Below are positions 28,533-37,830 of a DNA stretch of 64,000 nucleotides, in pieces. Within the stretch, counting starts at the first letter, position 1, and each line of letters starts with the position of its first letter. Origin of the DNA: Plesiomonas shigelloides (GTDB taxonomy: Bacteria; Pseudomonadota; Gammaproteobacteria; Enterobacterales; CAMTGL01); NCBI RefSeq assembly GCF_900087055.1, contig NZ_LT575468.1, positions 1,488,001 to 1,552,000 of the forward strand, written 5' to 3'. The position numbers were made by a program, and so were the translations under genes. Under the pieces are notes generated by a model. It did no database searches and had not been told where the DNA came from. It worked only from the letters and a program-made list of their open reading frames with translations.

Positions 28533-29453
28533 ATGGCTAGAGCCAGAAGAAAACGCCGCGGGGATGGGGGACACGAAAACCACGAACGCTGGTTGGTCTC
28601 CTATGCGGATTACATGACACTGTTGTTTGCTCTGTTTGTAGTGTTGTATGCCTTTGCCATGACCAAAGAAACCACTACGCGAGCGATGATTCAAGGATTG
28701 ATTGATTCCTTCGGACAAATCGGTTTTATCGCTAAGCCAAGAGGTTCGCCAGTGTTAGATGGTGGTACTGGCATCATTGATCACGCTGTGGGCACCAAAG
28801 AGCTGGCTCAGGCTGCGCCGTCGGTGATTGAAAGTCTGCCTCGCTCATTGGCGTCATCAAAAGTCTTGGAAAGTGAGCAAGATGCGGCATCTGATGTGAT
28901 CCCGATGCCGACCTCATCGGAAGCGGAAGATGGTCGTAATCAAGACCAGCGCGGACAGCTAACCGAAATTGAGCATCAGCAGTTGGTGAAAAACTTGCAA
29001 ACCGAGTTCCAGCAGCAGATCAAAGATGGCTCGATGCAGATTGAGTCCCTTGGGCAGCAGGTGATCATTCGACTGAATGAAAGTGCGTCGTTCGCTGCTG
29101 AATCAGCCTATTTGCAGCCTAAGTTTGAACCTTTGGTGCTGAAAATCGCCTCGATACTTAAAGATGTGCCGGGTCAGATCAAAGTCACCGGTCATACTGA
29201 CAGCACGCCACCACCCAGTGAGCTGTTCCGTTCCAACTGGGATTTGTCCGCCCAGCGTGCGGCGTCAGTGGCATTAGGGATGTTGGATGAAAAAGGCATG
29301 AGCCCGAACCGTATAGTGGTGCAAGGCGTGGCCGATACCCAGCCTTTAGTGCCTAATGATACGGATCAGCATCGTAAGGAAAACCGGCGCGTGGAAATTG
29401 CACTGACGCAGGGTAAACCAACGGTGTATAGCGCCGCGGCGCTGAAACAATAA
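28533..29453 (+). CDS. motB: Flagellar motor stator protein, MotB/MotD type
   Basis: Peptidoglycan-anchored stator subunit of 306 residues. The short basic N-terminus with HENHERWLVSYADYMTLLFA holds the single membrane span and the ion-binding aspartate in YADY. A flexible linker of about 110 residues leads to an OmpA-type domain with ITVTGHTDSTPP-like (IKVTGHTDSTPP) and SNWDLSAQRAASV motifs that bind the cell wall. HENHERWLVSYAD is typical of MotD-type proteins. Whether it is driven by protons or sodium cannot be told from sequence. A terminator follows. Confidence 0.93.
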   Translation: MARARRKRRGDGGHENHERWLVSYADYMTLLFALFVVLYAFAMTKETTTRAMIQGLIDSFGQIGFIAKPRGSPVLDGGTGIIDHAVGTKELAQAAPSVIESLPRSLASSKVLESEQDAASDVIPMPTSSEAEDGRNQDQRGQLTEIEHQQLVKNLQTEFQQQIKDGSMQIESLGQQVIIRLNESASFAAESAYLQPKFEPLVLKIASILKDVPGQIKVTGHTDSTPPPSELFRSNWDLSAQRAASVALGMLDEKGMSPNRIVVQGVADTQPLVPNDTDQHRKENRRVEIALTQGKPTVYSAAALKQ

Positions 29454-29460
29454 GCGTGAC

Positions 29461-29482
29461 GATATCCTTCCTACTTGAAGCT
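29461..29482. repeat. Remnant of an ERIC-type end
   Basis: GATATCCTTCCTACTTGAAG repeats, with one or two changes, the left end of the full element at 8309. Only this end is present, fused directly to the motB terminator. Confidence 0.5.
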
Positions 29483-29486
29483 CAGT

Positions 29487-29516
29487 GAAAAAGGCTGCCA
29501 ATTGGCGGCCTTTTTC
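29487..29516 (+). terminator. Intrinsic terminator after motB
   Basis: AAGGCTGCC (29491-29499) and GGCGGCCTT (29504-29512) with loop AATT and one G-T pair, followed by T-rich DNA. Confidence 0.85.
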
Positions 29517-29527
29517 TTCGTGTTCAC

Positions 29528-29594
29528 CGAGTTAGCTTTTATCGAGTTAGTCTTTATATAGTTAGTTTTCATCGAGTACGAATTCATCGGGCAC
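29528..29594. repeat. Degenerate tandem repeat, about 15-bp units
   Basis: Five imperfect units beginning CGAGTTAGCTTTTAT, CGAGTTAGTCTTTATA, TAGTTAGTTTTCAT, CGAGTACGAATTCAT and CGGGCACGAAT stand in a row in the motB-yidE interval. The rest of 29454-29897 holds the yidE promoter and no gene I can support. Confidence 0.5.
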
Positions 29595-29897
29595 GAATAT
29601 CCTGTGTCAGTTTCCACTGAGCATAGTTTTGGCGCGTAGATTTTTGTTTTTCGCTTTGCTCACCGGCTATCTTGAGCTAGCAATCTTAGGTTGAACTCAC
29701 GATTTTATCCTCGCGGAATTTTTCTTTGCAGTTCAGGCTTCTGCTGTCAATCATTGATGCAAAATTGTGCGCTGTTCGACAGCTATGCGCTTGTATTCAG
29801 CACACAATAAGAAGCAATATAGAACCAAAGCTGAATTGTTTCAGCTTGTGCGGTTTTATCGGAACATAACCGTGATCATGAACAGAAGGAATTGACC

Positions 29898-31559
29898 ATG
29901 AGTGATATCGCACTTACAACCAGTCTGCTGTCGCTGGTTGCGGTGCTCGGACTGTGGATGGGGAACTGGCGCATTTATGGTGTCGGGCTAGGCATTGGCG
30001 GCGTATTGTTTGGTGGCATTTTTGTTGGCCACTTTGTCGGGTTATACAACATTGAACTGGATCCACATACTCTGCATTTTATTCAGGAGTTTGGGCTGAT
30101 CTTGTTCGTGTATACCATCGGTATTCAGGTGGGGCCGGGCTTTTTCTCCTCATTGCGCACATCCGGTTTAAAACTCAACGCATTTGCCATGCTGCTGGTG
30201 CTGCTTGGGTGCGTGGTCACCGCGTTGCTGCACAAAATTTTCAATATCCCGCTGCCGGTTATTTTGGGTATTTTCTCCGGTGCGGTGACCAACACGCCAT
30301 CTTTGGGTGCTGGCCAACAAATCCTATCAGAGCTTGGCGCGGCACCGAATGTCACAACCATGATGGGGATGGGCTATGCGATTGCCTACCCGTTCGGGAT
30401 CTGCGGTATTTTGCTGACTATGTGGCTGGTACGTGTTTTCTTTCGCATCAATATCGAAAAAGAAGCACAGGATTTTGAAAATCAGACCAACATGGTGCAC
30501 GAAAGCTTATCTACCATGAACGTGGCGGTGCGTAACGGCAACCTTAATGGGCTGATGCTGCGTGATATTCCAAGTCTGGACTCCGAAACCGTGGTTTGTT
30601 CACGCCTTAAGCGCGGCGATCAACTCTTAGTACCAAAACCGACCACTGCAGTGCAAATGGGCGACTTACTGCACTTGGTAGGTGAGCGGGCTGCGCTCAA
30701 TAGTGTGCGCCTGGTAGTGGGGGAAGAGGTGGATACCTCGCTGTCGACTCGTGGTACTGATTTGCAAGTGGCGCGGGTGGTGGTGACTAACGAAATTGTG
30801 TTGGGTAAGAAGCTGCGCGATCTCGATTTGAAAGAGAAATACGATGTTGTGGTATCGCGTTTGAACCGTGCTGGTGTTGAATTGCTGCCGACCGAACACA
30901 GTACGCTGCAATTTGGTGACATCCTGAATCTGGTGGGGCGTCCAGATGCCATCGATGCAGTGACCAGTATTGTCGGTAACGCGCATCAAAAGCTGCAACA
31001 AGTGCAGATGCTGCCGGTGTTTATCGGGGTCGGGTTGGGCGTGTTGTTAGGCTCGATTCCGTTTTATATTCCCGGCTTTCCTGCGGCGTTGAAATTAGGT
31101 CTGGCCGGCGGCCCGTTGGTGGTGGCGCTGATTTTGGCGCGGATTGGCAGCATTGGTAAGCTGTACTGGTTTATGCCACCGAGTGCCAACTTGGCGCTGC
31201 GTGAGATCGGGATTGTGCTGTTCTTGGCGGTGGTAGGGCTGAAATCCGGTGGAGATTTCTTCGATACCTTGATCCACGGCGATGGCCCTTCATGGATGCT
31301 ATACGGCATGCTGATCACCTTTATTCCGTTGGTGATTGTCGGCTTTCTGGCCCGTAAAGTGGGCAAGATGAATTACTTGAGCCTGTGCGGGATGATGGCC
31401 GGCTCCATGACTGACCCGCCAGCGTTGGCGTTTGCCAATGCGATGCATCCGACTTGTGGAGCGAGTGCGCTGTCGTACGCTACGGTGTACCCACTGGTGA
31501 TGTTTATGCGGATTATCTCACCGCAGCTATTGGCCATTTTACTCTGGGCTGGGATGTAG
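29898..31559 (+). CDS. yidE: AspT/YidE-YbjL duplication family transporter YidE
   Basis: A 553-residue inner-membrane protein made of two hydrophobic halves with two RCK-C (TrkA-C) domains between them (about residues 200-375). It is very close to E. coli YidE throughout ([63 protein letters not shown]). Relatives exchange aspartate/alanine or other dicarboxylates; the substrate of YidE itself is unknown. I start at ATG 29898 with AGAAGGA seven bases upstream, not at the TTG six bases earlier. Confidence 0.93.
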   Translation: MSDIALTTSLLSLVAVLGLWMGNWRIYGVGLGIGGVLFGGIFVGHFVGLYNIELDPHTLHFIQEFGLILFVYTIGIQVGPGFFSSLRTSGLKLNAFAMLLVLLGCVVTALLHKIFNIPLPVILGIFSGAVTNTPSLGAGQQILSELGAAPNVTTMMGMGYAIAYPFGICGILLTMWLVRVFFRINIEKEAQDFENQTNMVHESLSTMNVAVRNGNLNGLMLRDIPSLDSETVVCSRLKRGDQLLVPKPTTAVQMGDLLHLVGERAALNSVRLVVGEEVDTSLSTRGTDLQVARVVVTNEIVLGKKLRDLDLKEKYDVVVSRLNRAGVELLPTEHSTLQFGDILNLVGRPDAIDAVTSIVGNAHQKLQQVQMLPVFIGVGLGVLLGSIPFYIPGFPAALKLGLAGGPLVVALILARIGSIGKLYWFMPPSANLALREIGIVLFLAVVGLKSGGDFFDTLIHGDGPSWMLYGMLITFIPLVIVGFLARKVGKMNYLSLCGMMAGSMTDPPALAFANAMHPTCGASALSYATVYPLVMFMRIISPQLLAILLWAGM

Positions 31560-31610
31560 TCAGTTGATTGATATAACCGGCCAATAAAAGTCGGTTATCG
31601 CAATGTTATT

Positions 31611-31653
31611 GCGGGCGGACATAGTGCATACATTCGCGCTATACTCCGCCCGC
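31611..31653 (+). promoter_or_regulatory. Inverted repeat enclosing the probable nadA promoter
   Basis: GCGGGCGGA (31611-31619) and TCCGCCCGC (31645-31653) are perfect inverted repeats 25 bases apart. A TATACT that could be a -10 box lies at 31640-31645, at the edge of the second arm. nadA starts 27 bases downstream. Confidence 0.4.
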
Positions 31654-31679
31654 TAACGTTTACGCAGAGTAGGGAAGCC

Positions 31680-32726
31680 ATGAGCCAGATTTTTGATCCG
31701 AGTTTGTCCGTGTATCCGTTTCCGCCCAAACCTCGGGTTCTGACGGATGACCAAAAAGCCTTCTATCGCCGAGAAATTATTCGCCTGCTGGCGGAAAAAG
31801 ATGCGGTGCTGGTGGCTCACTACTATACCGACCCTGAAATTCAGGCACTGGCCGAAGAAACCGGTGGCTGTATTGCTGACTCGCTGGAAATGGCGCGTTT
31901 TGGCAATAATCATCCTGCTTCAACCTTGCTGGTGGCAGGGGTGCGTTTCATGGGGGAAACCGCCAAGATCCTTAATCCAGAAAAGCGCGTTTTGATGCCG
32001 ACGCTAGAGGCGGAATGTTCATTGGATCTGGGGTGTCCGGAAGCGGAATTCTCGGCATTTTGCGATGCTCATCCGGATCGCACCGTGGTGGTGTACGCCA
32101 ATACCTCGGCGGCGGTAAAAGCGCGCGCTGATTGGGTGGTGACATCCAGTATTGCGGTAGAACTGATCGACCATCTGGATGCGCAGGGCGAGAAAATCAT
32201 CTGGGCGCCAGATCGCCATCTGGGGCGTTATGTGCAGCAAAAAACGGGGGCTGACGTACTCTGCTGGCAAGGTGAGTGCATTGTACATGATGAGTTCAAG
32301 GCGCAAGCCCTGCAGCAGATGAAAGCGTTGCACCCTGATGCCGCTATTTTGGTGCATCCAGAATCGCCGGAGTCAGTGGTGGCGTTGGCGGACGCCGTCG
32401 GATCCACTAGCCAGCTGATCAAAGCCGCACGCGAGTTACCGCAGCAAAAGCTGATTGTGGCGACGGATCGCGGCATTTTCTACAAGATGCAGCAAGCCTG
32501 CCCAGATAAAGAGATGTTCGAAGCTCCAACTGCTGGTGAAGGCGCGACTTGTCGCAGCTGCGCGCATTGCCCGTGGATGGCGATGAATGGTCTCGAAGCG
32601 ATTTATTCCGCGCTGACTGAAGGCTCTGCGGCCCATGAGATTGAAGTGGATGAGAATGTGCGTCGTCAGGCGTTGATCCCGCTCAACCGCATGCTGGAGT
32701 TTGCGGCCTCGTTGCAGTCTCGATAG
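31680..32726 (+). CDS. nadA: Quinolinate synthase A
   Basis: NadA condenses iminoaspartate and dihydroxyacetone phosphate to quinolinate in NAD synthesis, using a 4Fe-4S cluster. The 348-residue protein matches the E. coli length (347). Cluster cysteines are in [25 protein letters not shown] and [11 protein letters not shown]; the conserved [10 protein letters not shown] and [10 protein letters not shown] segments are present. It is followed by a bidirectional terminator shared with dauA. Confidence 0.97.
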   Translation: MSQIFDPSLSVYPFPPKPRVLTDDQKAFYRREIIRLLAEKDAVLVAHYYTDPEIQALAEETGGCIADSLEMARFGNNHPASTLLVAGVRFMGETAKILNPEKRVLMPTLEAECSLDLGCPEAEFSAFCDAHPDRTVVVYANTSAAVKARADWVVTSSIAVELIDHLDAQGEKIIWAPDRHLGRYVQQKTGADVLCWQGECIVHDEFKAQALQQMKALHPDAAILVHPESPESVVALADAVGSTSQLIKAARELPQQKLIVATDRGIFYKMQQACPDKEMFEAPTAGEGATCRSCAHCPWMAMNGLEAIYSALTEGSAAHEIEVDENVRRQALIPLNRMLEFAASLQSR

Positions 32727-32757
32727 AAAGAATACCGTAAAGCGATCACTTGCTATA

Positions 32758-32796
32758 AAAACAGCCCGCAGACGATCATTCGCTGCGGGCTGTTTT
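32758..32796. terminator. Bidirectional terminator nadA / dauA
   Basis: AAAACAGCCCGCAG (32758-32771) and CTGCGGGCTGTTTT (32783-32796) form a fourteen-base perfect stem. Confidence 0.88.
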
Positions 32797-32880
32797 AGTT
32801 TTTACCGATTCACTTATTGCCAAGCTTGCTGGCGCTGAGACGTTTATACTGACTGGCTAAGCTGCGCGTACTGAACGTGA

Positions 32881-34629
32881 TTACAGACTGTGCGACTCTT
32901 GTTCGGCGCGTAGCTCTTGTAATGCAATTTCCAACGATGGCATAAAGTCCAGTTTTCCTGGCTCGGGTTTCACTCGTGCGCGTGCCAACGTTTTCAGCGG
33001 TTGGAATGGCACATCGGTGATAATCAGGCGCTGCTCCGGCTGGATATGTTCAATAAAGTGCATCAGTGCGTTTAAGCCTCCCGCATCCAGTACCGAGACG
33101 GCGTCCCACTGCAGGATCAGGGTTTGTTTTCCCTCAGCTTGTTCGGTCAGTTCGCTAAATACGCGCTCTGCCGCAGCAAAAAACAGCGGCCCGTTAATCC
33201 GAAACACCGCGGTGCTGTCTTGTAACGGCTCGGCTACGACAACCGGCGATACCCGTGTCATCTTGGCGATATTGCGCATAAACAGCAGTGACGCCAGCAC
33301 GATCCCGACTGTAATCGCGATTACCATGTCAAACAGCACCGTTAAGCTGGTACAGACCAGCATCACGGTAATATCACCACGTGGAGCACGGCGGATCAGG
33401 TGAATCACCTTGTGGATCTCACTCATGTTCCACGCCACCATCAGAAGCAATGCGGCCATGGCGGCCAATGGCAGGTAAGAGAGCCATGGTGCTAGTACTA
33501 GCAAAGCCAGCAGCACAACTAACGCATGCACGATCCCTGATACCGGTGAAGTGGCACCCGCGCGCACGTTGGCGGCAGAACGGGCAATCGCGGCGGTAGC
33601 GGTGATCCCACCGAAGAACGGCGCGAGCAGGTTACCAATGCCTTGGCCGATCAGCTCATTGTTTGAGTGGTGTTTGGTACCGGTCATGCCATCGAGCACG
33701 ACGGCGCACAGCAGTGACTCAATCGCTCCCAGCATCGCCATAGAAAATGCCACAGGCACAATGGCGCTCAAGGTGTGCCAGTTCCAGTGCACTGGATTAC
33801 CATCTGGCCCCGGTAACTGCCACGGCAACATAAACTGCGGCAGGATTTGCGGAATACCTTGGCCGACGGTGCCATCAGCCAAATGGTAGCTAAAGCTACT
33901 GCCGATCGTCGCAATCGGGTAACCGAGGTGGATCATCAAAAATGAGGCGGCCACCCCAACCAGCACGGCGGGCAGGTGACCCGGGATAGGCAGGCGTAAA
34001 CGCGGCCACAGTAACAACGTGGCGAGCGTCGCGACCCCAACCAGTGTATCGCCCGGATTGAGTGTTGGCATGGCGTGTGCCAGCACCTGAATTTTTGCCA
34101 GATAGCTTTCTGGCAAATGCGTGATGCTGAGGCCGAAAAAGTCACGAATTTGCAGTGTCGCAATGGAAATCGCAATACCGGAGGTAAATCCTAAGGTAAC
34201 GGGCAGGGGGATGTATTCAATCAAGCGTCCCAAACGTCCAAGCCCCATTAATAACAGGAAAATCCCAGAAATTAGCGTGGCCATCAACAGGCCGCCCAAG
34301 CCAAACTTTTGCGCGACCGGGAACAAAATCACCACAAACGCGGCGGTGGGGCCGGAAATGCTGTAGCGTGAGCCGCCCGTTAACGAGATCACCAAACCCG
34401 CAATAATAGCGGTGTACAAGCCTTGCTGCGGGGGAACACCACTGGCAATGGCCAGCGCCATTGACAGCGGAATGGCAATAATGCCCACCGTGATCCCAGC
34501 GATAAGATCTCGTGAGAAACGGGCTTTAGTATAAGGAAGTTTAATGCAGGCTTCGGCCATGGCACTAAACGGACGTAGTCGTGACCCATTAGGGCTTTTT
34601 ATCTGATTAGGCATGAAATTAAGTACCAT
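32881..34629 (-). CDS. dauA: SulP-family C4-dicarboxylate / anion transporter DauA
   Basis: A 582-residue SulP/SLC26 carrier. The membrane part has [41 protein letters not shown] and [21 protein letters not shown]; a STAS domain starts near residue 455 with [11 protein letters not shown]. coli DauA (YchM), an aerobic succinate carrier at acidic pH, is close along its entire length. The start is uncertain: 34629 or the second Met at 34614. It stands alone on the reverse strand, convergent with nadA. Confidence 0.92.
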   Translation of the reverse strand: MVLNFMPNQIKSPNGSRLRPFSAMAEACIKLPYTKARFSRDLIAGITVGIIAIPLSMALAIASGVPPQQGLYTAIIAGLVISLTGGSRYSISGPTAAFVVILFPVAQKFGLGGLLMATLISGIFLLLMGLGRLGRLIEYIPLPVTLGFTSGIAISIATLQIRDFFGLSITHLPESYLAKIQVLAHAMPTLNPGDTLVGVATLATLLLWPRLRLPIPGHLPAVLVGVAASFLMIHLGYPIATIGSSFSYHLADGTVGQGIPQILPQFMLPWQLPGPDGNPVHWNWHTLSAIVPVAFSMAMLGAIESLLCAVVLDGMTGTKHHSNNELIGQGIGNLLAPFFGGITATAAIARSAANVRAGATSPVSGIVHALVVLLALLVLAPWLSYLPLAAMAALLLMVAWNMSEIHKVIHLIRRAPRGDITVMLVCTSLTVLFDMVIAITVGIVLASLLFMRNIAKMTRVSPVVVAEPLQDSTAVFRINGPLFFAAAERVFSELTEQAEGKQTLILQWDAVSVLDAGGLNALMHFIEHIQPEQRLIITDVPFQPLKTLARARVKPEPGKLDFMPSLEIALQELRAEQESHSL

Positions 34630-34938
34630 CCATTTGTGATGACAACAATTAGTGGTCCGGATAGTCTTTCAACCACTGCTCCTAGCAGTAACCATACTCC
34701 GCCGATCTGCCCCTAGGGTAGATGTAAATCAAATTTATGAATGTTGCGTATAATAATTTGTTTATTAAGCCATTGTTTTTAAATTGGATGATAAACGTAG
34801 ATGATGGCATTTTTTGTGGGTAAAACAACCAAAAGAAACGTTTTTGAAGGAATTAGCTTGACCGTTTTACCTGAAACCTCTATATTCTTGCCCCGTCCGG
34901 TGCTGATAGCGAAACGCAATCACTGCGGCACAAAATTT

Positions 34939-35026
34939 GGTGAGGTGTCCGAGAGGCTGAAGGAGCACGCCTGGAAAGTGTGTATACGGCAACGTATCGA
35001 GGGTTCGAATCCCTCCCTCACCGCCA
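34939..35026 (+). tRNA. serX: tRNA-Ser (anticodon GGA)
   Basis: The acceptor arms GGTGAGG and CCTCACC pair fully, followed by discriminator G and an encoded CCA. The anticodon stem-loop CACGC-CTGGAAA-GTGTG gives anticodon GGA at 34973-34975. A long variable arm (TATACG-GCAA-CGTATC) and T-arm GAGGGTTCGAATCCCTC confirm the class II serine tRNA. An intrinsic terminator follows. Confidence 0.97.
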
Positions 35027-35035
35027 AATTTAAAG

Positions 35036-35063
35036 AACCCCTGCTTACGAGCAGGGGTTTTTG
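35036..35063 (+). terminator. Intrinsic terminator after tRNA-Ser
   Basis: AACCCCTGCT (35036-35045) and AGCAGGGGTT (35050-35059) with loop TACG, then T-rich DNA. Confidence 0.9.
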
Positions 35064-35120
35064 CGTTTTAGCGCCCAGCTACACCTAATAAAAAAACAGC
35101 TAACAAAATACAGCCAATAA

Positions 35121-35150
35121 AAAAGCCCAGCATAATGACTGGGCTTTTTT
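35121..35150. terminator. Terminator after the Nramp-like gene
   Basis: AGCCCAG (35124-35130) and CTGGGCT (35139-35145), flanked by A and T runs on both sides, ends the reverse-strand Nramp-like gene. Confidence 0.85.
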
Positions 35151-35200
35151 GTCTTTCATCTTTTGGTCTTACTTAATCTTCGTATTTGCCACACGGCACA

Positions 35201-36430
35201 TCAGCCAATAAATTTGGTCACGAAGTTACTGATATTCGCCACGCTAGATACTGCCATCACCAACACAATTACGGCACCAATCACAGTCAGGTAAATCGGG
35301 TGCTGATAGTTGCCGACGATATCTTTACGCCGTGTGGCGGCCAGTACCATCCCTAATACGATTGGTAGGATAATGCTGTTAACCAGACCGGCCAGCATCA
35401 GCAGCAGGATAGGCATGTTCATAGTGACGGTGCCAAGGCTGGTCAGCGCAATAAACGCGATACACCACATTTTTTCATGGCGGGCGACCACCGGGAACAG
35501 GGTCTTAATCAGTGAGATGGCCATGTAGGAGTTACCGACTACGGAGGTAATCGAGGCAACAAACAGTACCAGACCGAAGATGAAATAACCGATTTGTCCC
35601 GCACCTTGACGGAAGGCATCGGCGGCTGGGTTGGCTTTGTCTAATACTGCGCCGGTGGCAATTACACCGAAGATGGCCAAGAACAGCAAGATTCGGATCA
35701 CCACGGCAATCGAGATGCCTGCCCATGCCGCTTTTTTGATAGACGGAATGTTTTCCTGCCCCTGCAGGCCGATATCCACGAGACGTTGTGCGCCGGTGTA
35801 ATATCCACCCACCGCGCCACCGACAATGGTTAAGGTAGGCAGCAATAAATTCCCCAAATCCCCCGGCATCACGGCGGCGGTGAGCGTTTCACCCATCGGC
35901 GGCAAGCTGGTCATGGCCACATAGGCAATCAGTACAATCATGAACAGGCCAAGGTAGCGCGCCATCTGATCCATGCGTTTGGAGGCATTGTGCACCACAA
36001 ACAGCAGGCAGCCGACCACCCCAGTAAACAGTGCGCCCCAGGTGGTATCAATGCCGGTTAAGACATTAATCCCTAGCGCCGCGCCGCTGACATTACCGAA
36101 GTTAAAGGCTACCGCACCTAACGCCAGTAAGGTACCGACGACATAACCCATCCCCGGAGCAACGCGGTTCGCGATATCTTGGATCCGCAGGCCCGATACG
36201 CCGACAATGCGCCATAAGTTCATCACAATACCGAAGGTGATAAACATAGAGGCCAGCACAGGGAAAGCCATGTCCACTTTGTAGATATTGGTAAAAACGG
36301 CGGTTTGGGTCAAAAAGCCAGGACCTACAGAGGTGGTTGCCATTAAAAAGGCGACGCTTAAAACGGCTTTCTGTTGCCAAGTGCGGGGAGTTGTCGCAGC
36401 GGGTGCGTTAGATGAAGTTATCAAAGTCAT
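35201..36430 (-). CDS. Nramp-superfamily transporter without the classic metal-site motifs
   Basis: A 409-residue membrane protein with about eleven spans and an Nramp/LeuT-type fold. At the span 1 break, where manganese/iron transporters have DPGN, this protein has TSVGPGFLTQTA; at the span 6 break, where they have MPH, it has GGYYTGAQRL. The metal ligands Asp, Asn, Met and His are therefore absent. It resembles the YcsG-type branch of the family, whose substrates are unknown and probably not divalent metals. It is divergent from the LacI-type regulator of the alpha-glucoside locus. Confidence 0.82.
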   Translation of the reverse strand: MTLITSSNAPAATTPRTWQQKAVLSVAFLMATTSVGPGFLTQTAVFTNIYKVDMAFPVLASMFITFGIVMNLWRIVGVSGLRIQDIANRVAPGMGYVVGTLLALGAVAFNFGNVSGAALGINVLTGIDTTWGALFTGVVGCLLFVVHNASKRMDQMARYLGLFMIVLIAYVAMTSLPPMGETLTAAVMPGDLGNLLLPTLTIVGGAVGGYYTGAQRLVDIGLQGQENIPSIKKAAWAGISIAVVIRILLFLAIFGVIATGAVLDKANPAADAFRQGAGQIGYFIFGLVLFVASITSVVGNSYMAISLIKTLFPVVARHEKMWCIAFIALTSLGTVTMNMPILLLMLAGLVNSIILPIVLGMVLAATRRKDIVGNYQHPIYLTVIGAVIVLVMAVSSVANISNFVTKFIG

Positions 36431-36778
36431 GCCGGTCTCAAAAATGTGGTCTCTCTCTTTATAGAAAAAAGAAAGACAACTGACCGGGATCAGCTGAGCT
36501 TGGTGACTCGATAATAGTACTACAATATTATTTATTTAAAACAACGAGTTACCAGATGGCGTCCGTTGGATTGGCGCGAATACTAATCGTAAATGCGAAG
36601 TGAGTCAACCGATATCCACAATTTTAGATCGCCGCCTCAAACGTGCATAAAACCTCAGCGGTGGCGCTGAACTTGAGAAGCCGAAATTAGTCATTGCCTG
36701 CGCAATTGGGTACCATCGCGCATATCTTTTTATTTTCCCTTGGTATTTTGTTAGCGCACTCAGCGGATAGAGCGACCT
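36431..36778. promoter_or_regulatory. Divergent promoter region Nramp-like gene / LacI-type regulator
   Basis: The stretch is AT-rich near 36510-36545 and carries both promoters. I see no reliable operator, repeat or small gene in it. Confidence 0.35.
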
Positions 36779-37744
36779 ATGCAGAAGAAAATCACGATGG
36801 CCGAGATCTCAAAGCAGCTCGGGATCTCAAAAATGACCGTGTCACGCTACTTTAACGGCGGTTATGTGGCCGAAGAAACACGGCAAAAAATCGATGCAGT
36901 GGTCAAAGCGAATCACTATACCCCGAATAAATTTGCCCAATCGATGCGCTGCCAATCTAACATTATCGGTTTTATTGCGCCGCGTATTGAGTCTTATACC
37001 ACCAGTCAGGTCATCAAAGGCGCCTTGGCGGCCGCGAGCGATCTGCAGGCGCGTTTGCTGTTCCATGCGACCGGTTTTGATCATGACTCCGAGCGTCAGG
37101 CGGTGAGCGAGTTCACCAATTTGAATGCGTTGGGGACAATTTTGATTGCCTCGAAGCACAGCGTGACCGAACCGTTTTACCAGAGTCTGCACAACCTGAT
37201 TTTTATCGGTAAACATATCCCCGACCAATGCTGTTTGTATTACCCCGAAGAGGCCGCGTTGCATGCCTTGGTCACGCAAGTGATCGGGCAACTGGTGCAG
37301 CAGCAAGCGCCGGTTCATGCGGTTCACTATGTGTATGATGCGCGGATGCTGTCGAGCCGCACTCAGTATATGCAGCAACTGCTGTCGCAAGATTACGCGC
37401 ATCTGCCGCTCACGTTGCAAAGCTTGGCCAATTCTGAAGATAAAGCGGCGTACCAAAGTCTGCGTTTGCAACCGCACCAGCTCTATTTTTGTGCCACCGA
37501 CAACATTGCGATGCGCCTGTATCGCTGTGCCAAAGAGCAAAAATTGAGTATTGGCCGTGATATCTGGATTGTGGGGATCGGTGACTATGAATACAGCGAT
37601 CTGTTAGTGCCGAGTTTGAGCAGTGTGGCCTTTAATCACTACGAAATTGGTTATCAATCCGTCAAAAAGCTGGTTGAGCGTGACTTCAGTGCGCTCGAAG
37701 GTGCCTTCGAATTAAAAATCAGGGAAAGCTCTCAGTTTAGATAA
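36779..37744 (+). CDS. LacI-family transcriptional regulator of the alpha-glucoside locus
   Basis: A 321-residue repressor. The N-terminal helix-turn-helix ITMAEISKQLGISKMTVSRY with the hinge segment KFAQSMR is followed by a periplasmic-binding-protein-like core (IIGFIAPRIESYTTSQVIKG). The core is of the TreR type: TreR-like members respond to phosphorylated sugars brought in by a PTS. A 14-base palindrome with central CG lies directly downstream, before the glucosidase gene, and is a fitting operator. Weak similarity does not let me name the inducer; trehalose or maltose phosphates are the main options. Confidence 0.85.
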   Translation: MQKKITMAEISKQLGISKMTVSRYFNGGYVAEETRQKIDAVVKANHYTPNKFAQSMRCQSNIIGFIAPRIESYTTSQVIKGALAAASDLQARLLFHATGFDHDSERQAVSEFTNLNALGTILIASKHSVTEPFYQSLHNLIFIGKHIPDQCCLYYPEEAALHALVTQVIGQLVQQQAPVHAVHYVYDARMLSSRTQYMQQLLSQDYAHLPLTLQSLANSEDKAAYQSLRLQPHQLYFCATDNIAMRLYRCAKEQKLSIGRDIWIVGIGDYEYSDLLVPSLSSVAFNHYEIGYQSVKKLVERDFSALEGAFELKIRESSQFR

Positions 37745-37783
37745 AAAATTTTTGTGCCTCGGTTGGTTAACATTTACTCTGTA

Positions 37784-37797
37784 TGTTATCGATAACA
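37784..37797 (+). promoter_or_regulatory. Candidate LacI-family operator before the glucosidase
   Basis: TGTTATC-GATAACA is a perfect 14-base palindrome with the central CG step typical of LacI-family operators. It lies 33 bases before the glucosidase start. Confidence 0.6.
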
Positions 37798-37830
37798 CAT
37801 AGTGTGAATGACAACCACTAAGGCTCAGGG

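Noticed and set aside
34801-35088. Forward open frame of 95 codons
   Set aside because: It reads through the tRNA-Ser gene and its terminator; it is not a protein gene.
35201-36430. Naming the Nramp-like gene mntH
   Set aside because: The DPGN and MPH metal-binding motifs required for manganese transport are missing.
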